DNA of 16,262 nucleotides from CAYPKW01 sp964411425. GTDB lineage: Bacteria; Pseudomonadota; Alphaproteobacteria; Dongiales; Dongiaceae. The stretch spans positions 1 to 16,262 of the forward strand of contig CAYPKW010000063.1 of NCBI GenBank assembly GCA_964411425.1, read 5' to 3'. Below the pieces are notes generated by a model, which ran no database searches, was not told the DNA's origin, and was given only the letters and a program-made list of their open reading frames with translations. The number at the start of each line of letters is the position of its first letter. Position 1 is the stretch's first letter. The translations under genes were made by a program, and so were the position numbers. Shown one piece after another: positions 6,915 to 14,263 of the stretch.

Positions 6915-7708
6915 CGGTGAGCGCAGCCGGTTTCCTTTCGGCGCTGCTGCTCGTCGTGGCGGCGCCGGCGCCGGCGAGCGACGACGTGGCGGCGACCTGG
7001 AACGGCGCCGACGCCTACGTGCGGATCGAAAACCGGGAATACCGCTTCGTCGTCGTGTCCGGCCCGATGCAGGCCCCGTTCATGCAGCGCATCCTGGACC
7101 GACTCGGCGACGGCGATCGGCGGGGCGTCATCGTCCATCTGCACGATTGCGCGTACCGGCCGGGCGAGCCCGACGTGCGCCAGCAGGCGCGGTTTATGGC
7201 CTCGCTCGGCTACGTCGTCATCGTACCGAACAGCTTTCGGCGCGCCGGCCGGCCGGCGACCTGTGACTGGCGGCGCTGGAAGCGCCTCGTCGGCGCGCCC
7301 TTGGGCGCCGTGCACCGCATGCGCCGGGACGAGCTCGCCCATGCCATCGAACGCGTGCGGACGCTCGCCTGGGCGCGGCGCGGGCGCCTCATCGTCTCGG
7401 GCTACGGCGAGGGCGCCGAGGCGGTCATGGATTACTCCCACCCGGCGGTGGACGCCCGCATCGCCATCGCCGCCACCTGCCGGTTCAGCGTCGACCTGAG
7501 CCGGCCGGTGCCGACGCTCATCCTCACTTCGCGGCGCGACCGGTGGTTCAGGGAGAGCCGCCTGGAGACGCGCGCGGACTGCCGGCGCGAGACCGCCGGC
7601 GATCCCTACGTCGAGCTGTTCGCGCCCGACGGCAGCCTGCACAACGCGCTCATCTACCGGGAATCGGAGGTCGTCCTGTGGGGCTTCCTCGCGCGCGTCG
7701 GCTATTGA
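6911..7708 (+). CDS. Exported alpha/beta-hydrolase (dienelactone-hydrolase-like) protein lacking the nucleophile
   Basis: The 265-aa protein starts with a hydrophobic signal (residues about 5-22, cleavage near PAPAS). The mature part resembles the dienelactone-hydrolase branch: GVIVHLHDC, a MASLGYVVIVPNSFRR strand, and LIVSGYGEGAEAVMDY where the nucleophile elbow should be. There the usual Ser or Cys is Gly (G166, codon ggc at 7406-7408). A candidate acid (LTSRRDRW) and histidine (DGSLHNAL) are present. Several cysteines (HDC, ATCDW, ATCRF, ADC) could form disulfides in the periplasm. It may be non-catalytic, a binding protein, or use another residue. The GTG start at 6911 overlaps the argE-like stop as GTGA; a second GTG at 6917 is possible. 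The next gene overlaps by four bases. Confidence 0.75.
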   Translation: MTVSAAGFLSALLLVVAAPAPASDDVAATWNGADAYVRIENREYRFVVVSGPMQAPFMQRILDRLGDGDRRGVIVHLHDCAYRPGEPDVRQQARFMASLGYVVIVPNSFRRAGRPATCDWRRWKRLVGAPLGAVHRMRRDELAHAIERVRTLAWARRGRLIVSGYGEGAEAVMDYSHPAVDARIAIAATCRFSVDLSRPVPTLILTSRRDRWFRESRLETRADCRRETAGDPYVELFAPDGSLHNALIYRESEVVLWGFLARVGY

Positions 7709-9300
7709 GCGAGCGGCCGAGCGGTCTGGGCGACCCGCTGCGCCCGGTCGAGCTCGACCGTATCGCCGACTATCCCGGCCACTGGGCGCGGCTCGCGCCG
7801 GAGCGCTCGGCCATGGTGCTGCGCCGGAGCCGGCGCAGCTACCGGCAACTCGCGGGCGAGGTGGACGCGCTCGCCCGCGCGCTCATGGCGGCTGGCGTCG
7901 GGCGCGGCGACCGGGTCGCCACACTGTCCACGCCGCGGCCCGAGGCGCTGATCTCCTTCCTCGCCGCGGCCCGCATCAGGGCGCTGTGGACCGGGCTCAA
8001 TCCGCGCCACCGGCTGGACGAGTATCGTCACGTCATCGCCGACGCCAGGCCCAAGGTGCTGTTCGCCCTGCCGCGCTTCGCCGGCCGCGATTACATGGCG
8101 GACCTGCGGACGCTGGCGGCCGAGCACCCTTGCATCGCCCGCACCGTCGCCTTCGAACCCGCGCCCGGGACAACGCGCTACGAGGAATTTCTCGCCGCGG
8201 GCGCCGGCGTCGAGGACCGGGACTTCACGCGCGCGACGGAAACAGTCGAGCGCGACGACGCCGCGCTGCTCGTCTACACCTCCGGCTCCACCGGCCGGCC
8301 CAAGGGCGCCATGCTGAGCCAATGGGGCCTCGCCCACTGCTCGCGCAACCAGTGCGACCACTGGTGGGCCGAGCCGCTCAGGGTGCTCAACAACATGCCG
8401 ATCTCCAACGCGTTCTGCGTCGGCGATCTGTTCTGCTTCTGCCTGGTGGGCGGCGGCACGACCTACTTCATGGAGCGGTTCGAGCCGCGCGGCATCCTGG
8501 AGCTGATCGAGCGCGAGCGCATCACGCTGTGGGGCCAGGTGCCGACCATGTTCCAGCTGACGCTGGACGAGCCGGACGCCGACCGGTTCGACCTGTCGAG
8601 CCTGCAACTTGTCTTCTGGGCCGGCGCCAGGGCGCCGCGCGAGCTCGTGGCACGGCTGCAAGGGCTGGCGCCGAAGCTGTCCACCAACTACGGCCTCACG
8701 GAGACGGTGGGGGGCGTGACGTTCACCCGCGCCGGCGACGACATCGAGGTCTTGACGGAGACGGTCGGGCGCCCCGACCCGCACTACGAGCTGCGCGTGG
8801 TGGGCGCCGACGGCCGCGTGCTGGGGCCGGACGAGCCCGGCGAGATCCAGGTGCGCGGGCCGTTCCTGATGCTGGGCTACCTGAACCAACCGGAGGCGAC
8901 CGCGGCGGCCCTCGAGGGCGGCTGGCTGCGCACCGGCGACCTCGGCCTCAGGCGCGCCGACGGCAACTACCAGATCGTCGGCCGGCTGTCGGACATGTAC
9001 AAGTCGGGCGGCTATAACATCTACCCCAAGGAGATCGAGACGGCGCTCGAATCGCACCCGGCGGTGGCGCTTGCCGCGGTGATCGGCGTGTCCGACGCGC
9101 TCTTCGGCGAGGTCGGGCGCGCCTACATCGTCCCGCGACCGGGCCAGCGGGTCGACGCCGCCGAGCTCGCCGATCATTGCCGGCGGCGCATCGCCAACTA
9201 CAAGGTGCCGAAGTCCTTCGCCATTCGCGACCGCCTGCCGATGCTGCCGGTCGGCAAGATCGACAAGGCGGCGCTGAAGGTTGAGGCCGGCAATGATTAG
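7705..9300 (+). CDS. Acyl-CoA ligase (AMP-dependent synthetase family)
   Basis: Activates a carboxylic acid to its CoA thioester through an acyl-AMP. The 532-aa protein has the full set of adenylating-enzyme motifs: YTSGSTGRPKGAML (from Y191), YGLTE (Y329), GYLNQPEAT, GGWLRTGDLG (D412), GRLSDMYKSGGYNIYPKE and the catalytic lysine of VGKIDK (K518). The motifs indicate a medium-chain or other class I acyl-CoA ligase, but the substrate cannot be read from them. I place the start at TTG 7705, which overlaps the previous TGA as TTGA; the first in-frame ATG (7813) would cut into the conserved N-terminal segment (HWARLAPERSAMVL). No clear Shine-Dalgarno is seen, so translational coupling is likely. 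It is followed after 8 bp by an enoyl-CoA hydratase, suggesting successive steps. Confidence 0.9.
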   Translation: MSERPSGLGDPLRPVELDRIADYPGHWARLAPERSAMVLRRSRRSYRQLAGEVDALARALMAAGVGRGDRVATLSTPRPEALISFLAAARIRALWTGLNPRHRLDEYRHVIADARPKVLFALPRFAGRDYMADLRTLAAEHPCIARTVAFEPAPGTTRYEEFLAAGAGVEDRDFTRATETVERDDAALLVYTSGSTGRPKGAMLSQWGLAHCSRNQCDHWWAEPLRVLNNMPISNAFCVGDLFCFCLVGGGTTYFMERFEPRGILELIERERITLWGQVPTMFQLTLDEPDADRFDLSSLQLVFWAGARAPRELVARLQGLAPKLSTNYGLTETVGGVTFTRAGDDIEVLTETVGRPDPHYELRVVGADGRVLGPDEPGEIQVRGPFLMLGYLNQPEATAAALEGGWLRTGDLGLRRADGNYQIVGRLSDMYKSGGYNIYPKEIETALESHPAVALAAVIGVSDALFGEVGRAYIVPRPGQRVDAAELADHCRRRIANYKVPKSFAIRDRLPMLPVGKIDKAALKVEAGND

Positions 9301-9308
9301 GTGAGAGC

Positions 9309-10070
9309 ATGGCAGCCGTGGAGAAGGCCGTCGCGGACGGCATTGCGACCATCACGCTGAACCGGCCGGAACGGCTCAACGCCATCGACGACGCGCTGGT
9401 GGACGGGCTCAACGCCGCCCTCGACGGGGCCGAGGCGGACCCCGATGTCGCCGTGGTCCTGCTCTGCGGCGCCGGCCGCGCGTTCTGCGCCGGCGACGAC
9501 CTCAAGGAGTTCGAGGGACAGACGCAGGACCAGGCCGCGACGCGCGACTACATCGAGCGCATCCAGAACGTAAGCCGCCGCATCGTGCTAGGCGCGAAGC
9601 CGGTGGTGGCCGCGGTGCGAGGTTGGGCCGCCGGCGGCGGGCTCGAATGGACGATCAACTGCGATCTCGTCGTCATGGGTGCGAGCACGCGCTGCTTCTT
9701 CCCGGAAATCTCGCTCGGCTTCATCGTCGGCGGCGGCGTGACCCAGTTGCTGCCGCGCCTGGTGGGCGCGCAGCGGGCGCGCGCCCTCATCCTGTTCGGC
9801 GAAAAGTTCGGCGCCGACGAGGCGCTCGCCATGGGGCTCGCCTACAGCGTGGTGCCGGACGAGCGCGTCGAGGACGAGGCGCGGGCGCTGGCGCTCAAGT
9901 TGAGCCGCCTGCCGCGCTCCGCGGTCAGGCTATTGAAGCGAGTCATGGCGCGGGCGGCGGAGGTCGATTTCGAAACCGTGCTGCGGCTCGAGGGCGAGGC
10001 GATCGTCGAGGGCTTCCACGACCCGGTGACCGCGCGCCTCGTCGCCGCCGCGCCGCCCAGGCGCGGCTGA
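9309..10070 (+). CDS. Enoyl-CoA hydratase/isomerase family protein
   Basis: A crotonase-superfamily enzyme of 253 aa, near the usual length. The oxyanion-hole segments are GRAFCAGDDLKEF (around A61-G62) and RGWAAGGGLEW (around G110). Both glutamates used by true hydratases have counterparts: E113 in GGGLE and E133 in FFPEISLG. Hydration of a 2-enoyl-CoA is therefore plausible. AGGTGAG (9300-9306) lies just before the ATG at 9309. It is the last gene of the operon and presumably acts on the CoA ester made by the neighbouring ligase; a CaiC/CaiD-like ligase-hydratase pair is one precedent, though the substrate is unknown. The 3' end faces the histidine kinase gene 14 bp away. Confidence 0.9.
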   Translation: MAAVEKAVADGIATITLNRPERLNAIDDALVDGLNAALDGAEADPDVAVVLLCGAGRAFCAGDDLKEFEGQTQDQAATRDYIERIQNVSRRIVLGAKPVVAAVRGWAAGGGLEWTINCDLVVMGASTRCFFPEISLGFIVGGGVTQLLPRLVGAQRARALILFGEKFGADEALAMGLAYSVVPDERVEDEARALALKLSRLPRSAVRLLKRVMARAAEVDFETVLRLEGEAIVEGFHDPVTARLVAAAPPRRG

Positions 10071-10084
10071 AGCTGCGCCGGCAG

Positions 10085-11431
10085 TCAACGCGCCGTCTCG
10101 GCCGCCGGCAGGGTGAGAGTGGCGCGCAGGCCGCCGAGCGGCGAGGCATCGAGCGCGATCGAGCCGGCGTACAGCTCGGCGATGTCGCGCACGATGGCGA
10201 GCCCGAGGCCGCTGCCCGGCACGCCCTCGTCCAGCCGCTTGCCGCGCTCGAACAGGCTGGCCAGCACCTCGGGCTCCAGGCCCGGGCCGTCGTCCTCGAC
10301 GGTGACGCAGAGGCGGGCGTCCCGCCGGACGGCCGCCACCTCGATACGCGAGCGGCCCCACTTGCAAGCGTTGTCGATGAGGTTGCCCAGCATCTCCTCC
10401 AGGTCCTGGCGCTCGCCGCGGAACCCCAGCCCGGGCTCGACGCGCGCCGCCACGGCAAGGCGCCGGTCGAGATGGATGCGCTCCAGCGTGCGGCGCAGGT
10501 CTTCCACCACCGGCGCCACCTCGGTGCGGGCGCCGAGCACCGAGCCGGCGGCCGCGGTGCGCGCCCGCGACAGGTAGCGGTCGACCTGACCCCGCATGGT
10601 CGCGGCCTGGCGGCGCACCGTCTCGGCCAAGGGCCCGCTGGCGCCGTCCGCTTCGTTGGCGAGCACCGCGAGCGGCGTCTTCAGGGCGTGCGCCAGGTTG
10701 CTCACCTGTGTGCGGGCCCGCTCGACCACCGCCGCGTTGTGCTCGAGCAGGTTGTTGATCTCGTCCGACAGCGGCGCGATCTCGACCGGGAACGCGCCTG
10801 CGAGCCTGCTCGCCTCGCCGACGCGGATGGCCACCAAGGCCTGGCGCACGCGGCGCAAGGGTTGCAGGCCATAGCGCACCTGGATGAGGAGTGCCGCCAG
10901 CAGCCCCGCGCCGAGGACCGCCAGCGAGCCGGCCAGCGTGGTGTTGAACCTGGCGATCTCTCTCTCGATCTCGGCGGGCGAGGCCGCCACCACGTAGCGG
11001 TAGCGCCGGTCCGAGCCGGGCAGCGTGATGTCGCGCGCCACCGCGCGCAGCGCCGAACCGTCCGCGTCTTCGGTGTCGTAGCCGACGCCCGGGCCGGGCT
11101 CGGCCGGCGCGTCCGTCGCCAAGCTCTGGTCCCACAGCGAGCGCGAGCGCGACGGCACCGCATCGGCGCTCGACACCTGCCAGTACCAGCCGGAGAAGAC
11201 CTGCTCGAAGCGCGGCTCCCCCAGGTTGGCATCGATTGCAAGCGCGCCCGCCGCGTCGATCTCGCTACCAGCGACCAGGGCCTCGAGGAACACGACGAGC
11301 CGCGCGTCGAAGTTGCGCTCGACCGAACCGGTGAAGAGCGAGGACAGCAGCAGGCCGCCCACGGCCAGCGCCGCCCCGAGCCACAGGCTCGCGGCAACCA
11401 CCAGCCTGAGCGCGAGCGAATTAGTCCGCAT
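10085..11431 (-). CDS. Sensor histidine kinase (PhoQ/FeuQ-like)
   Basis: A 448-aa inner-membrane sensor kinase. Transmembrane segments are at about residues 10-32 and 167-183, enclosing a periplasmic domain of about 135 residues with acidic stretches (GVGYDTEDADGSALRAVARD). A HAMP-like linker follows, then the H-box SNLAHALKTPLAVL with phospho-acceptor H248, the N-box NLIDNACKW, the G1 box DDGPGL and the G2 box GSGLGLAIV. The gene overlaps the response-regulator gene by 11 bp. With an exported PepSY protein encoded first, this matches the PepSY-FeuP-FeuQ type operon of alphaproteobacteria, where the signal is usually an envelope condition. The exact signal here is unknown. Confidence 0.93.
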   Translation of the reverse strand: MRTNSLALRLVVAASLWLGAALAVGGLLLSSLFTGSVERNFDARLVVFLEALVAGSEIDAAGALAIDANLGEPRFEQVFSGWYWQVSSADAVPSRSRSLWDQSLATDAPAEPGPGVGYDTEDADGSALRAVARDITLPGSDRRYRYVVAASPAEIEREIARFNTTLAGSLAVLGAGLLAALLIQVRYGLQPLRRVRQALVAIRVGEASRLAGAFPVEIAPLSDEINNLLEHNAAVVERARTQVSNLAHALKTPLAVLANEADGASGPLAETVRRQAATMRGQVDRYLSRARTAAAGSVLGARTEVAPVVEDLRRTLERIHLDRRLAVAARVEPGLGFRGERQDLEEMLGNLIDNACKWGRSRIEVAAVRRDARLCVTVEDDGPGLEPEVLASLFERGKRLDEGVPGSGLGLAIVRDIAELYAGSIALDASPLGGLRATLTLPAAETAR

Positions 11432-12092
11432 CGCCCGGCGGCTGGATGCGGTAGCCCAATCCCCGGACGGTGGCGATGGTCTCGTCGCCGAGCTTCTTGC
11501 GCAGGCGGCCGATGAACACCTCGATGGTGTTCGAGTCGCGGTCGAAATCCTGATGGTAGATGTGCTCGATGAGCTCGCTGCGCGAGACCACCTTGCCCTG
11601 GTGGTGCATGAGGTAGGACAGCAGCCGGTATTCCTGGGCCGTGAGCTTCACCGGCGTGCCGTCGAGCGTCACCCGGCTGCTGCGGGTGTCGAGGCGCACG
11701 GCGCCGCATTCGAGCTCGGCGCTGGCGTGGCCCGCGGCGCGCCGGATGAGCGCGCGCACGCGGGCCAGCACCTCCTCCATGCGGAACGGCTTCGCCACGT
11801 AGTCGTCGGCCCCGGCGTCGATGCCGGCCACCTTCTCGCTCCAGCGGTCGCGCGCGGTGAGCACGAGAACCGGCATCGAGCGGCCGCCGGCGCGCCAACG
11901 GTCGAGGACGCTGAGGCCGTCGAGCACCGGCAGGCCGAGGTCGAGGATGACCGCGTCATAGGCTTCGGTGTCGCCGAGGAATTGTCCCTCCTCGCCGTCA
12001 TGGGCGAGGTCGACCGTGTAGCCGGCCTCGGTCAGCGCGCGGTTGAGCTGCTTCGCCAGGTCCTTGTCGTCTTCCACGACGAGTACGCGCAT
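11421..12092 (-). CDS. OmpR/PhoP-family response regulator (FeuP-like)
   Basis: A 223-aa two-domain regulator. The receiver domain (1-115) has the acidic pair D8/D9, phospho-acceptor D51 in VILDLGLPVLDG, T79 and K101 in VAKPF. The C-terminal winged helix (about 125-220) includes LTAQEYRLLSYLMHH, SNTIEVFIGRLRKKL and TVRGLGYRI. The ATG at 12092 has AAGG about seven bases upstream and starts directly with MRVLVVEDD. It lies 20 bp after the PepSY gene and overlaps the kinase gene, so the three form one transcript. It probably binds tandem direct-repeat half-sites such as the pair at 12455-12471. Confidence 0.94.
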   Translation of the reverse strand: MRVLVVEDDKDLAKQLNRALTEAGYTVDLAHDGEEGQFLGDTEAYDAVILDLGLPVLDGLSVLDRWRAGGRSMPVLVLTARDRWSEKVAGIDAGADDYVAKPFRMEEVLARVRALIRRAAGHASAELECGAVRLDTRSSRVTLDGTPVKLTAQEYRLLSYLMHHQGKVVSRSELIEHIYHQDFDRDSNTIEVFIGRLRKKLGDETIATVRGLGYRIQPPGDAD

Positions 12093-12112
12093 GTTGGACC
12101 TTAGAGCATGTT

Positions 12113-12427
12113 CTAGTCGCCGCGCCCGCGCACGTCGAGCACGCGCCCGGTCGCTCCGTCCACCACAAGGTTCTGAACGTTGCCCTCGGGCGTCAGCACC
12201 TTGATGAAGTAGAGCCACCTTCCTGGCCCCACCTCCTCCACCTCGGCGTCCAGCATGCGGCCGCCCACCTCGCCGCGCAACTGGCGCAGGATGTAGCGCA
12301 GCGGCAGCAGTTCGCCGGCTTCGACCGCCCGGCGCGCCCGCTCCTGATCGCTCTTGCGCTTGGCGTCGGCCGGCCCGCTCACGGCCAGGCACAGCAGCAA
12401 GATCAAGAGGACGAAGAAGGCTCGCAT
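12113..12427 (-). CDS. Exported PepSY-domain protein
   Basis: A 104-aa protein with an N-terminal signal peptide (MRAFFVLLILLLCLAVSG, cleavage near ADA-KRK). The mature part is a single PepSY-type domain: a helix over LPLRYILRQL, then AEVEEVGPGRWLYFIKVLTPEGNVQNLVVDGATGRVLD, with the usual D-x-x-T/A-G-x-V-L ending. Small PepSY proteins encoded with PhoP/FeuP-type regulators are common in alphaproteobacteria and are thought to modulate the sensor kinase or bind its signal in the periplasm. I chose the ATG at 12427 because the signal peptide begins there; a GTG at 12493 would add 22 residues. First gene of the two-component operon. Confidence 0.85.
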   Translation of the reverse strand: MRAFFVLLILLLCLAVSGPADAKRKSDQERARRAVEAGELLPLRYILRQLRGEVGGRMLDAEVEEVGPGRWLYFIKVLTPEGNVQNLVVDGATGRVLDVRGRGD

Positions 12428-12454
12428 GGGAGAGAGAGCCTTAAGCCGAATCGC

Positions 12455-12471
12455 CTGAATGACGGATGAAC
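12455..12471. promoter_or_regulatory. Candidate OmpR-family operator (11-bp direct repeat)
   Basis: CTGAAT, five bases, ATGAAC: two similar hexamers repeated with 11-bp spacing in the 127-bp gap between the divergent PepSY genes. This six-five-six layout is typical of sites bound head-to-tail by OmpR/PhoP regulators. One is encoded in the adjacent operon, so autoregulation and control of the divergent gene are likely but unproven. Confidence 0.4.
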
Positions 12472-12554
12472 GGGCCGCTCGGATTGGGTTCACACGCGCC
12501 GTCCGAGACTAGGGTCGCACGATGCCCCGTGCAACATTTCGAGGGAGAGCGTCA

Positions 12555-13046
12555 ATGTTGAAGTACTTGCTGACTGCCGCGTTCGCCGGCGCGCTGGCGC
12601 AGGCTAGCCCGGCGCTGGCGGCCGAGGAGGACGACTCTTCGCGTCGCGTCCCCTACTACGGCTACGTACAACCCCATCCAGGCGAGGACTGGGACGGCCG
12701 GGACGGTCGGGACGGTCGCGACCGGCAACACTGGGACGGCGATCGGGACGACGACTGGGGCGATCGCCAGCACTGGCGTCGAACCTGGCGCCCGTGGCCG
12801 TTTTTTTCTTGGCCCGGCTACGGCTGGGGGCGGCCCTGGTACGGGAACGACCGCTGCGACAACCGCTACGGCCGCCGGCTGACGGATCGCCAGGTCTATT
12901 GGCTCCTGCAGCGCAATGGCTATCAGCGGTTCTGGGACCTTGAGAACCACGACGACGGGTACAGGGTAAGGGCGATCGGGCCCGACGGGCGGCGCGTGCG
13001 CCTGTTCATCGACGGCGCCTGCGGGCGCATCCGGCACTGGCGCTAA
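12555..13046 (+). CDS. Exported protein with Asp/Arg/Trp-rich region and PepSY-like C-terminus
   Basis: A 163-aa exported protein: signal peptide MLKYLLTAAFAGALAQ with cleavage near ALA-AEE. A low-complexity middle follows, with three DGR repeats (DGRDGRDGR), two DRQHW repeats and a Trp/Tyr/Gly-rich stretch. The C-terminal 60 residues (LTDRQVYWLLQRNGYQRFW, then YRVRAIGPDGRRVRLFIDGACG) follow the pattern of a PepSY domain. The ATG at 12555 has GAGGGAG (12541-12547) seven bases upstream; an ATG at 12522 would add residues before the signal peptide. It is divergent from the PepSY/two-component operon and shares its promoter region, so it is a good candidate target of that system. Function unknown. 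Confidence 0.8.
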   Translation: MLKYLLTAAFAGALAQASPALAAEEDDSSRRVPYYGYVQPHPGEDWDGRDGRDGRDRQHWDGDRDDDWGDRQHWRRTWRPWPFFSWPGYGWGRPWYGNDRCDNRYGRRLTDRQVYWLLQRNGYQRFWDLENHDDGYRVRAIGPDGRRVRLFIDGACGRIRHWR

Positions 13047-13066
13047 TGGTGAGGATGAAGCCTATC

Positions 13067-13081
13067 CGCGGGTAGTCCGCG
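13067..13081. terminator. Weak hairpin between convergent genes
   Basis: CGCGG, loop GTAGT, CCGCG forms a perfect five-pair G/C stem in the 61-bp gap between the convergent PepSY-like and FecR-like genes. No T-run follows on either strand, so it is only a possible terminator. Confidence 0.25.
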
Positions 13082-13107
13082 ATTACCTCTCGGGGGCGGC
13101 GGCGCAG

Positions 13108-13986
13108 TTAGCCGCCACCGTTGCCGCCCCCGCCGTTGCCGGCGCCGCCGCCGCCGCCGTTGTTCTGGCCGCCATTGCCGGTCCCGGGGCCGCTGCCGCC
13201 CAAATTGCCGCCGCCGCTCGAATTGGTGGCGTTGCCGTTGCCGTTGCCGGGTCCGGCAGCGCCAGTGGTCGTGCCGCCGGTGGTCGTGCCGCCGGTGGTC
13301 GTGCTGCCGGTGGTCGTGCCGCCGGCGGCAGTGCTGATGTTGCCCAAGGCGCTGATGTCGGAGGTGACGGCAGCGTCGGTCGACGGCGTCGCTACGCCCG
13401 CCACTACCGTGGCGCCGGTGCAGGTGGCGGGCACGATGACCGAGAAGTCGCTCTCGACCGCTACCGGATCGCCGCCGCAGGGAGTCGCCTCCACCTCGCC
13501 CTCGAGCACGGCGGCCGTGGTGCTGCCATCGACGTCGACGAAGATGATGAGCTTGGTGCCGCGAATCGCCAGCACCGTGGTCGGCGTGCGTAGCTGGACG
13601 TTCTTATCGGTGCCGAGACCGCTGCCGACGTAACGGAAGATCCCGGTGCCGAACTCGATCGTGGCGACCGCCGTGCCTGCGTCCGGGTCGTACACGAACT
13701 CGTCGAGCACCACGGTCGAATTGGCGCCCACTTGCAACCGGGTCGCGTCGAGGAACTCCAGCGCGGTGCTGCCGCCGGGACCGGTCCGCACCGTCTCCGC
13801 CGCATACACCGGCTCGCTGAACTTGAGCTCCCGCGTGCCCAAGTCGGGGTGGCTGCCCACGGCGCCCTTGTACTCGGGCAGAAAAACGATGCCGACGCGC
13901 GGCACCACCACGGCGGCCTGCGTCGCGAGGGCGAGGCCAAAGATCGTCGTCGTAATTGCTGCCGCGAGCGTCGCGCTCCATCTCAT
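13108..13986 (-). CDS. FecR-domain exported protein with Gly/Asn/Thr-rich tail
   Basis: A 292-aa protein with a signal peptide (about residues 1-24, cleavage near TQAA). A FecR domain spans about residues 30-170: VGIVFLPEYKG, AAETVRTGPGGSTALEFLD, LQVGANSTVVLDEFVYDPD, GTGIFRYVGSG and LRTPTTVLAIRGTKL. The last 90 residues are low complexity: TTTGG/TTTGS pentapeptides from a 15-bp tandem repeat, then Gly/Asn-rich sequence to the stop. No sigma factor or TonB receptor is nearby, so this is not an iron-citrate FecR; exported free-standing FecR-domain proteins are common in alphaproteobacteria and their function is mostly unknown. The ATG at 13986 has a GGGAGA upstream. Divergent from the lipoprotein gene. 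Confidence 0.85.
   Translation of the reverse strand: MRWSATLAAAITTTIFGLALATQAAVVVPRVGIVFLPEYKGAVGSHPDLGTRELKFSEPVYAAETVRTGPGGSTALEFLDATRLQVGANSTVVLDEFVYDPDAGTAVATIEFGTGIFRYVGSGLGTDKNVQLRTPTTVLAIRGTKLIIFVDVDGSTTAAVLEGEVEATPCGGDPVAVESDFSVIVPATCTGATVVAGVATPSTDAAVTSDISALGNISTAAGGTTTGSTTTGGTTTGGTTTGAAGPGNGNGNATNSSGGGNLGGSGPGTGNGGQNNGGGGGAGNGGGGNGGG
13265..13324. repeat. 15-bp tandem repeat, four copies
   Basis: The unit GTGGTCGTGCCGCCG repeats four times with one substitution (third copy has T for C). It lies inside the FecR-like gene and encodes Thr-Thr-Thr-Gly-Gly/Ser units on the minus strand. Copy number could vary between strains without breaking the frame. Confidence 0.9.
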
Positions 13987-14263
13987 GACCTAATCTCCCA
14001 ACACGCCGAACGCATTCACCGTCCGACCCCCGGCACGGTCTTCGCGCCATTCCGCCGGGAGGCCTTGCACTTAGCCGTTAATCATGATGCGCCTGGAACC
14101 GCCGAGGAACAAGCGGATTCGGGAGGGCGCCCCAAAATCGGAGCAGGAGCCGTGATTTATTCACTTTTCATTAACCATTTTCTTAGGCAATATGGGCTGG
14201 TGGCCGCGCCGGCTTCGTAGTTAACTGAGGCGGTCACGACATGCATTGTCGTCCGGGGGAGAG
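13987..14263. other. Intergenic regulatory region between divergent FecR-like and lipoprotein genes
   Basis: This 277-bp gap has no convincing gene. Its right half is AT-richer than the surroundings and contains a TTAACCAT site, a GTGA-TTTAT-TCAC inverted repeat (14152-14164) and further TTAA motifs near 14079 and 14221. The left half holds the start region of the FecR-like gene. Most likely it carries both promoters. Confidence 0.5.
14171..14178. promoter_or_regulatory. Candidate CtrA-type site
   Basis: TTAACCAT, the half-site form of the alphaproteobacterial CtrA cell-cycle regulator motif, with a partial second half TTAG eight bases after the TTAA. It lies 86 bp before the lipoprotein ATG in AT-rich DNA. 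Control by CtrA is inferred from the motif alone. Confidence 0.35.

Noticed and set aside
9623..11515. 630-codon plus-strand open frame
   Set aside because: It crosses from the enoyl-CoA hydratase gene into the antisense of the kinase gene, is rich in Arg/Gly/Ala/His, and has no recognisable motif.
12700..13040. Minus-strand open frame opposite the Trp-rich exported protein
   Set aside because: Val/Pro/Ala repeats are the complement of the Asp/Gly/Arg repeats; it has no signal or start features.
13265..13324. Regular repeats as a CRISPR array
   Set aside because: The units are contiguous 15-bp repeats with no spacers and encode Thr/Gly pentapeptides.
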